A stretch of 11,425 nucleotides of DNA from contig DBDN01000087.1 in the NCBI GenBank assembly GCA_002293615.1, positions 25,316 to 36,740 on the forward strand, given 5' to 3'. The DNA comes from Betaproteobacteria bacterium UBA931 (GTDB lineage: Bacteria; Pseudomonadota; Gammaproteobacteria; Burkholderiales; Casimicrobiaceae). This document shows positions 6,354-11,425 of this stretch, piece after piece (the stretch's first letter is position 1; each line of letters opens with the position of its first letter). The position numbers were made by a program, and so were the translations under genes. Below the pieces are notes generated by a model. It ran no database searches, was not told the origin of the DNA, and was given only the letters and a program-made list of their open reading frames with translations.

Positions 6354-7475
6354 ATGGAAAATTTTACTTTGTCGCCCTCACAGCCGGAACGGACGCCGGA
6401 ATCAAAAGAGCCTTTCGGAGGGGATGTTTCGTCAGAGGCGAACGGTAAAGAAGATGCGCCGGAGCGGATAGCGGAAATCGCTTCGTCAGAACAAACCGGC
6501 CGGGAAGCCGTGTTTTCAAACGAGAAACCCGATGAGGCGGGTGAAGAGGCGGCGCTGCCGCCGTCGGTAGGTGTGCTTTTACGGCAGGCGCGCGAGGCGG
6601 CAGGTTTAACGGTCGATTCTGTTGCGGTATCGCTAAAGCTGGCGCCGCGTCAGATTGTGGCACTCGAAAACGATGAATACGCAAAACTTCCGGCACGGAC
6701 TTTTGTGCGCGGCTTTGTCCGCAATTACGCGCGCTTGCTCAATATTGATCCAAATACGGCGCTGGCGGCGTTGCCGCCCGAACCTCAAGCGGAAATCAGC
6801 CCGGCGGCGATCAGTGTCAAGCTGCCCATGTCGTCCATGCCGTCGTTATCAGCAGATAACGATTTTCCGCGTACGCAACGAAAAATCTGGCGTTGGCTGG
6901 TTGTGCTGATGATTCTTGCACTGTTTTTTATTGTACTGTTGTTCAAACCCAAAATCGAAGCGTGGCTGGAAAGCCTGCAGGAAATGGCTGCGCCAAAGCC
7001 GGTGGCGGAAGAAGTGATGTCGCAGACAATCGATCTGGCGGAGCAGATATTGCCGCCGTCGGCAATGGTTCTGCTCGGTGAAGAAACGGCGCCGCTTGAG
7101 GCATCGCCATCGTTGCCCATATCCGCTGAGTCAACGGGAGCACCGGTGACGATGCCGGATGTGATGGAAGCGCCGGCAACAACGCTGAGCCCGCCGCTTG
7201 CCGTGGTGGCGAACGGCAGCGCACAGCCGCTTCCCGGAGATGCCGAATTGGAAATGATCTTTGACGGGCAGTCATGGGTAGAAGTGCGCGACGCTGATAA
7301 TAAATCCTTGTTTTATGGTTTGGCGCAGGGCGGCGAACAAAAAAAACTTTACGGTAAAGCGCCGCTGTCGGTGGTGTTGGGAAAAGGCGAGGCGGTGCGG
7401 GTCAATTTTCGCGGCCATCCGGTTGGCTTTAAAATTTCGCCGAACGACGGCGTTACCCGTTTGACGCTCGAATAG
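6354..7475 (+). CDS. rodZ: RodZ-like cell-shape protein with HTH and C-terminal periplasmic domain
   Basis: RodZ links the MreB cytoskeleton to the cell-wall elongation machinery. The 373-residue product has an acidic N-terminal extension (1-70), a Cro/CI-type helix-turn-helix domain at 71-140 (VGVLLRQAREAAGLTVDSVA... and LPARTFVRGFVRNYARLLNID), and one membrane helix at about 180-197 (RWLVVLMILALFFIVLLF). A proline- and alanine-rich periplasmic linker follows, then a beta-rich C-terminal domain (about 298-373) with FDGQSWVEVRDADNKSLFYG, the DUF4115 type. The ATG at 6354 has an excellent GAGG (6342-6345). The same frame is open upstream to GTG codons overlapping the pilW stop, but these lack comparable support. 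It is a single-pass inner-membrane protein. ispG follows after 8 bases. Confidence 0.93.
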   Translation: MENFTLSPSQPERTPESKEPFGGDVSSEANGKEDAPERIAEIASSEQTGREAVFSNEKPDEAGEEAALPPSVGVLLRQAREAAGLTVDSVAVSLKLAPRQIVALENDEYAKLPARTFVRGFVRNYARLLNIDPNTALAALPPEPQAEISPAAISVKLPMSSMPSLSADNDFPRTQRKIWRWLVVLMILALFFIVLLFKPKIEAWLESLQEMAAPKPVAEEVMSQTIDLAEQILPPSAMVLLGEETAPLEASPSLPISAESTGAPVTMPDVMEAPATTLSPPLAVVANGSAQPLPGDAELEMIFDGQSWVEVRDADNKSLFYGLAQGGEQKKLYGKAPLSVVLGKGEAVRVNFRGHPVGFKISPNDGVTRLTLE

Positions 7476-7483
7476 CCGATTTG

Positions 7484-8761
7484 ATGAATTCTGATTTTCC
7501 GTCGCGTCGAAAAAGCCGTCAGGTATTGATTCGCCACCGCGATAACATCGTGCGTATCGGTGGTGACGCGCCGATTGTCGTGCAGTCGATGACCAATACC
7601 GATACCGCCGATATTGATACGACCGTGCGGCAGGTGTGCACTCTTGCAGACACCGGTTCGGAGCTGGTGCGGGTGACGGTGAACACACCGGCGGCGGCCA
7701 AAGCCGTGCCGCATATCCGCGAGCGTTTGGATCAGGCGGGCTGCATGGTGCCGTTGGTCGGCGATTTCCATTACAACGGGCATAAGCTGCTTGCCGATGA
7801 ACCGGCCTGCGCCGAGGCATTATCCAAGCTGCGTATCAACCCCGGCAATGTCGGGCAGGGTGAAAAACGCGATAATCACTTTGCGCAGCTGGTCGATATG
7901 GCGTTGCGTTTTGGCAAGCCGGTACGCATCGGCGTGAACTGGGGTTCGCTGGATCAACAGGTTTTGGCGCGTTTACTCGACACCAATCAACAACGTCCAA
8001 TGCCGTTACCGTTGCCGAGGGTCATGCAGGAAGCGTTGGTGGCGTCGGCGCTGGAAAGCGCGCAGGCGGCGGAAACGCTGGGACTTTCTGCCGAGCGCAT
8101 CGTACTTTCCTGCAAGGTTTCCGAAGTTCAGGAACTGATTGCTGTGTACCGAGCGCTGGCGCAGCGCGGCGATTACGCGCTGCATTTGGGTTTAACCGAA
8201 GCCGGTATTGGCAGTAAAGGCATTGTTGCCTCTGCCGCCGCGCTTGCGGTTTTGCTGCAAGAGGGCATTGGCGATACCATTCGCGTGTCGATTACGCCTG
8301 AACCGGACGTTGCGCGTGCCGAAGAGGTGAGAGTCGCGCAGGAAATTTTGCAAACGATGGGGTTGCGCGCGTTTACGCCGATGGTGACGTCGTGTCCGGG
8401 ATGCGGCCGTACGACCAGTACGTTTTTTCAGCAATTGGCAGCGCGAATTCAGCATTATCTGCGCGAGGCAATGCCGGTTTGGCGCGTACAATATCCCGGC
8501 GTTGAACATATGCGCGTTGCCGTGATGGGTTGCGTGGTCAACGGACCCGGCGAATCGAAGATGGCGAATATAGGGATTTCGCTGCCGGGGACGGATGAGA
8601 CACCGGCAGCGCCTGTGTATGTAGACGGTGAAAAAGTGGCTACATTGCGCGGCGAGCGTATTGCCGAACGATTTCAGGCAATGATTGAGGATTATGTGCG
8701 TCAGCATTATGGTAATGCGGGAAGCGAAGCAAAAAACGAAGCGAAGGAATTTCCACGATGA
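7484..8761 (+). CDS. ispG: 4-hydroxy-3-methylbut-2-enyl-diphosphate synthase IspG
   Basis: IspG (GcpE) converts methylerythritol cyclodiphosphate to HMBPP, the penultimate step of the MEP isoprenoid pathway. The 425-residue product is longer than the E. coli enzyme, as is usual for betaproteobacteria. Motifs include APIVVQSMTNTDTADI (29-44), LRINPGNVG (116-124), PVRIGVNWGSL (147-157), LGLTEAG (235-241), and the cluster region SCPGCGRT (303-310) with MGCVVNGPGE (348-357). The iron-sulfur ligands are therefore Cys304, Cys307, Cys350 and Glu357. The start could be TTG at 7481 or ATG at 7484; they differ by one residue, and ATG is preferred. The ribosome-binding site is weak, so translation may be coupled to rodZ, 8 bases upstream. 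Its stop overlaps the hisS start as ATGA. Confidence 0.98.
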   Translation: MNSDFPSRRKSRQVLIRHRDNIVRIGGDAPIVVQSMTNTDTADIDTTVRQVCTLADTGSELVRVTVNTPAAAKAVPHIRERLDQAGCMVPLVGDFHYNGHKLLADEPACAEALSKLRINPGNVGQGEKRDNHFAQLVDMALRFGKPVRIGVNWGSLDQQVLARLLDTNQQRPMPLPLPRVMQEALVASALESAQAAETLGLSAERIVLSCKVSEVQELIAVYRALAQRGDYALHLGLTEAGIGSKGIVASAAALAVLLQEGIGDTIRVSITPEPDVARAEEVRVAQEILQTMGLRAFTPMVTSCPGCGRTTSTFFQQLAARIQHYLREAMPVWRVQYPGVEHMRVAVMGCVVNGPGESKMANIGISLPGTDETPAAPVYVDGEKVATLRGERIAERFQAMIEDYVRQHYGNAGSEAKNEAKEFPR

Positions 8762-10065
8762 ATAAAAAGCTGCAGGCCGTTCGCGGCATGAATGATATTC
8801 TGCCGGCTGATGGCCGGTTGTGGCTTTATCTTGAGGATACGGCACGGCGGGTATTCGAGCAGTACGGCTATCAATTTGTACGCATGCCGGTGGTGGAAAA
8901 TACGGCGCTTTTCGTGCGCGGCATCGGTGAGACGACCGATGTTGTCGAAAAAGAAATGTACACATTCGAGGATTCGCTCTCACAGGAAAGCTTGACGCTG
9001 CGGCCGGAAGCGACCGCCGGGATTGTCCGCGCCGCGATTGAGCACAATTTTACCTATGAGCGAGGCCAACGGGTTTGGACGGTCGGCCCAATGTTTCGCC
9101 ATGAGCGCCCGCAAAAAGGGCGTTATCGGCAGTTTTACCAGCTTGATGTCGAAGCACTGGGTTTTTCCGGTCCCGATGTCGACGCCGAGCAGATTATTTT
9201 GCTGGCGCGTTTGTGGAAAGCGCTTGGGTTGGACGGGATGGTGACGCTGAAAATTAACACGATCGGCGACGCCGCGGATCGCCGTGCCTATCGCGAGCGG
9301 CTGATTGCTTATTTTTCACAGCATATGGATGTGCTCGACGATGATTCTCAACGCCGCCTGCATCGTAATCCGTTGCGTATTCTGGATTCAAAAAATCCGA
9401 CAATGCAGTCGGTGATCGGACGTGCGCCGCGCATGATCGATCATATTGGTGCCGACGCACGCGCTCATTTTGATACGCTGCAAAAGCTGCTTAAAGAGGC
9501 GGGGCTGCACTTTGATATAGACACCCGCCTCGTACGCGGGCTGGATTATTACAACCGTACTGTTTTTGAGTGGGTGACCGACAAGCTCGGCGCGCAAGGG
9601 ACGGTCGCGGGTGGCGGGCGTTACGATGGCCTGTTTGAACAACTTGGCGGTAAGCCGACACCGGCTTGCGGATTTGCGGCCGGTATTGAGCGGCTGATTC
9701 TGCTGTTGCAGGATTCCGGTGCGCGCATTACGGAAATGCCGCTGATTTATCTTGCTTTTTTGGGAGAGAATGCCGCCGGTTTTTCCTGGCGTATCGCCGA
9801 AATGTTGCGCGACCAGGGTTTTTTTGTGGAGATGAATGCCGGTGGCGGTAATTTCAAGGTGCAGATGAAAAAAGCCGACGCCAAAGGCGCGCGCATCGCA
9901 CTGATTGTCGGTGACGACGAGGCGCAAAATCAGGAAGTTACGGTGAAGTGGTTACGCGAAAACGATAAAACCAATGAGGCCGGGCGTGCCGAGCAGGAGC
10001 GGGTTGCCGTCACTGCTTTGCCGAAGTGGCTTAATGAGCAATTTGAAAACACGCGGGGCGCGTAA
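8758..10065 (+). CDS. hisS: Histidyl-tRNA synthetase
   Basis: HisS is a class II aminoacyl-tRNA synthetase that charges tRNA-His in the cytoplasm. The 435-residue product shows the expected parts in order: N-terminal AVRGMNDILP (7-16), TLRPEATAGIVRA (80-92), motif 2 as FRHERPQKGRYRQFYQLD (113-130), the histidine-specific LVRGLDYYNRTVFEW (258-272), GGGRYDGL (285-292) and motif 3 as CGFAAGIERL (304-313). The anticodon-binding domain follows from about residue 328. All key motifs are intact. The ATG at 8758 has AAGGA at 8744-8748, and its first bases overlap the ispG stop (ATGA), a sign of translational coupling. The pairing ispG-hisS-yfgM-bamB is conserved in many proteobacteria. Confidence 0.99.
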   Translation: MNKKLQAVRGMNDILPADGRLWLYLEDTARRVFEQYGYQFVRMPVVENTALFVRGIGETTDVVEKEMYTFEDSLSQESLTLRPEATAGIVRAAIEHNFTYERGQRVWTVGPMFRHERPQKGRYRQFYQLDVEALGFSGPDVDAEQIILLARLWKALGLDGMVTLKINTIGDAADRRAYRERLIAYFSQHMDVLDDDSQRRLHRNPLRILDSKNPTMQSVIGRAPRMIDHIGADARAHFDTLQKLLKEAGLHFDIDTRLVRGLDYYNRTVFEWVTDKLGAQGTVAGGGRYDGLFEQLGGKPTPACGFAAGIERLILLLQDSGARITEMPLIYLAFLGENAAGFSWRIAEMLRDQGFFVEMNAGGGNFKVQMKKADAKGARIALIVGDDEAQNQEVTVKWLRENDKTNEAGRAEQERVAVTALPKWLNEQFENTRGA

Positions 10066-10139
10066 AACCCGCACAAATTCATTTCTGCGTATAAAATAAC
10101 AGACCTTCAGAAATTCAAGACTTTTCAAGGGAAGACAAC

Positions 10140-10829
10140 ATGGCTGTATACGATCATCAGGAACGCGAACAAATCGAAGACCTCAAAGCATGGTGGAACC
10201 AGTGGGGCGGCTATTTGGTGACCATTGTGGTAGGCGTTATTTTAGTCATTGCGGCGGTTATGGGCTGGCGTTATTGGCAGAACCAGCGTAACGATGCCGC
10301 GTCAACGCTTTATTTTGCCGTAAGCGACGCGCTTGTCAAAGAAGACGATACCCGTGCTCGTGAAGCGATGACGCAACTGGTTTCGGACTACGGCGGTACC
10401 GGATACGCGCCGCGCGCCGCGTTGCTTTATGCGCAGGCGCTGTGGCACGGCGATAAAACGGATGAAGCGCAGGCGCAATTGCAGTGGGTGATTGATCGCG
10501 CGACGGAAGACGATCTCAAGCAGATCGCCCGTTACCGCCTTGCCGAACTGATGATAGGCCAACAAAAATTCGAGGACGCGTTGCGCGTTCTCGACGCCAA
10601 ACATAAACCGGCATATGAAGCGATTTATGCCGACTTGCGTGGCGACGCGCTGTTTGGTGTTGGCAAAACCGACGAAGCGCGCGCCGCGTATCAGAGCGCC
10701 TTGCTGAAACTTGAGGCCAAAGAAAGCGGCGGCCAATATCGTACGGTTGTGCAAACCAAACTCGACGCGCTCGGCGGTCCGGCAAGCCCGATGGCCGCAG
10801 TAAACGAAACGCCTAAAGAAAATTTATGA
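10140..10829 (+). CDS. yfgM: YfgM-like membrane-anchored TPR protein
   Basis: The 229-residue product has a short cytoplasmic N-terminus with the family pattern QEREQIEDLKAWWNQWG (7-23), one membrane helix at about 24-46 (YLVTIVVGVILVIAAVMGWRYW), and a periplasmic part built of TPR-like helices up to about residue 210, then a flexible tail. This matches the YfgM family (DUF2133-like TPR). In E. coli YfgM associates with the SecYEG translocon and the chaperone PpiD and helps proteins cross the periplasm. The ATG at 10140 is preceded by AAGGGA (10127-10132), well spaced. The 74-base gap after hisS is the largest within this plus-strand block after rodZ's. Its stop overlaps the bamB start as ATGA. 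Function is by family similarity and gene order. Confidence 0.9.
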   Translation: MAVYDHQEREQIEDLKAWWNQWGGYLVTIVVGVILVIAAVMGWRYWQNQRNDAASTLYFAVSDALVKEDDTRAREAMTQLVSDYGGTGYAPRAALLYAQALWHGDKTDEAQAQLQWVIDRATEDDLKQIARYRLAELMIGQQKFEDALRVLDAKHKPAYEAIYADLRGDALFGVGKTDEARAAYQSALLKLEAKESGGQYRTVVQTKLDALGGPASPMAAVNETPKENL

Positions 10830-11425
10830 AACGATTTTTTGCATTGATTCTGCTGAGTTGTTTGATTATTGGCGGCTGCTCTTCCAGCAATAAGAAGCCG
10901 CCCAAGCTGGCCGCCAATGCGCCAAACGCTCCGGCAGCCATAGAATGGCGTGTATCGCCGGGTGGTGACGTCGCGCCGGGCTTTTCGCCGGCGGTAACGG
11001 CAGATGCGGTGTATGTGGCGTCAAAATCCGGGAAAGTGCAGCGCATTAACAGCGAAAACGGCAGTATCCAATGGAACATTGATACTAAAACCGTGCTGTC
11101 CGCCGGGCCGGGCGCAGACGATTCGTTGGTCGCGGTTGGTACGGCCAATGGCGAAGTGATCGCGCTCGACGCGGACGGCAACGAACGCTGGCGGACACGC
11201 GTTTCCAGCGAAGTCGTGGCGCCGCCTTCGGTATCGGACGATTTGGTTGTTGTGTTCACTGCAGATAATCGCGTGCAGGCGTTGGCGGCTCATGATGGTG
11301 CCGCGAAGTGGATGTTTCAGCGCAGTTTGCCGTCGCTGATCGTGCGCAATCATCAGGGGGGCGCGGTCACCAGGGGCGCTTTGTTTTTTGGCACGGCGGG
11401 CGGGCGTTTGCTTGCCGTTGATTTA
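10826..11425 (+). CDS. bamB: Outer-membrane assembly lipoprotein BamB, C-terminus beyond window
   Basis: The first 200 codons of bamB are present; family members are about 380 residues, so roughly half is visible. The product starts with a lipoprotein signal ending in the lipobox IGGC (acylated Cys18) followed by SSSNKK. Beta-propeller blades then repeat the pattern of V-x-A-G-K/E-V-x-x-L/I-x-x-x-x-G-x-x-x-W: SGKVQRINSENGSIQWNI, NGEVIALDADGNERWRT and DNRVQALAAHDGAAKWMF. BamB is a non-essential scaffold of the BAM complex that inserts beta-barrel proteins into the outer membrane. The ATG at 10826 overlaps the stop of the YfgM-like gene. In many proteobacteria the next gene is der (engA), which would lie outside the window. 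Confidence 0.96.
   Translation, partial: MKRFFALILLSCLIIGGCSSSNKKPPKLAANAPNAPAAIEWRVSPGGDVAPGFSPAVTADAVYVASKSGKVQRINSENGSIQWNIDTKTVLSAGPGADDSLVAVGTANGEVIALDADGNERWRTRVSSEVVAPPSVSDDLVVVFTADNRVQALAAHDGAAKWMFQRSLPSLIVRNHQGGAVTRGALFFGTAGGRLLAVDL

Noticed and set aside
8192..8983. Minus-strand frame of 263 codons across the ispG-hisS junction
   Set aside because: Antisense to two essential, fully conserved enzymes, with an arginine- and histidine-rich product typical of shadow frames in GC-rich genes.
9388..9927. Minus-strand frame of 179 codons opposite hisS
   Set aside because: Shadow of the hisS frame with no motif or ribosome-binding site I could support.
10053..10072. GCGGG...CCCGC hairpin at the end of hisS as a terminator
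   Set aside because: Only five base pairs, a ten-base loop, and no T-run follows, so it is unlikely to stop transcription.
10086..10097. TGCGTATAAAAT as a promoter for the YfgM-like gene
   Set aside because: The -10-like bases are fair, but there is no acceptable -35, and the TG is one base out of place for an extended -10.
1..11425. Mobile elements, CRISPR arrays, tRNA or rRNA genes
   Set aside because: I saw no transposase or integrase, no regularly spaced repeats, no flanking direct repeats and no tRNA-like cloverleaf on either strand.

Overview
The window is ordinary core chromosome of a betaproteobacterium, most likely Burkholderiales. The main reason is the plus-strand gene order ndk, rlmN, pilW, rodZ, ispG, hisS, a YfgM-like gene and bamB, a run I recognise from that order. 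The long-insert form of IspG, the NfsA-type nitroreductase and the PpsR-type kinase/phosphotransferase fit the same group. Base composition is moderate rather than very GC-rich, which may point to an Oxalobacteraceae-like lineage, but I cannot settle the genus from sequence alone.

Layout: bases 1-3464 are read on the minus strand. In order of rising coordinate they hold yebC (cut by the window edge, about 10 C-terminal residues missing), a perfect 15-bp hairpin terminator, an unrecognised secreted protein with its own promoter, ppsR, and an NfsA-family nitroreductase. The nitroreductase and ppsR are 12 bases apart and very likely cotranscribed. A 332-base gap (3465-3796) separates the two divergent blocks and carries an excellent extended -10 promoter for ndk.

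From 3797 to the end everything is on the plus strand and tightly packed. ndk is followed after 34 bases by rlmN. The pilW ribosome-binding site overlaps the rlmN stop codon. The spacing is then short to rodZ, 8 bases to ispG, an ATGA overlap to hisS, 74 bases to the YfgM-like gene, and another ATGA overlap to bamB, which runs off the window after 200 codons.

The plus-strand block is a growth and envelope cluster. It covers nucleotide balance (Ndk), ribosome and tRNA maturation (RlmN), histidyl-tRNA charging (HisS), isoprenoid precursor synthesis (IspG, feeding undecaprenyl and quinone lipids), cell-shape control (RodZ), type IV pilus assembly (PilW), periplasmic chaperone function (YfgM-like) and outer-membrane protein assembly (BamB).

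I found no mobile element, CRISPR array, tRNA, rRNA or convincing new system. The least explained item is the secreted four-cysteine protein at 812-1645. The other observations are small regulatory palindromes, start-site choices and protein extensions.
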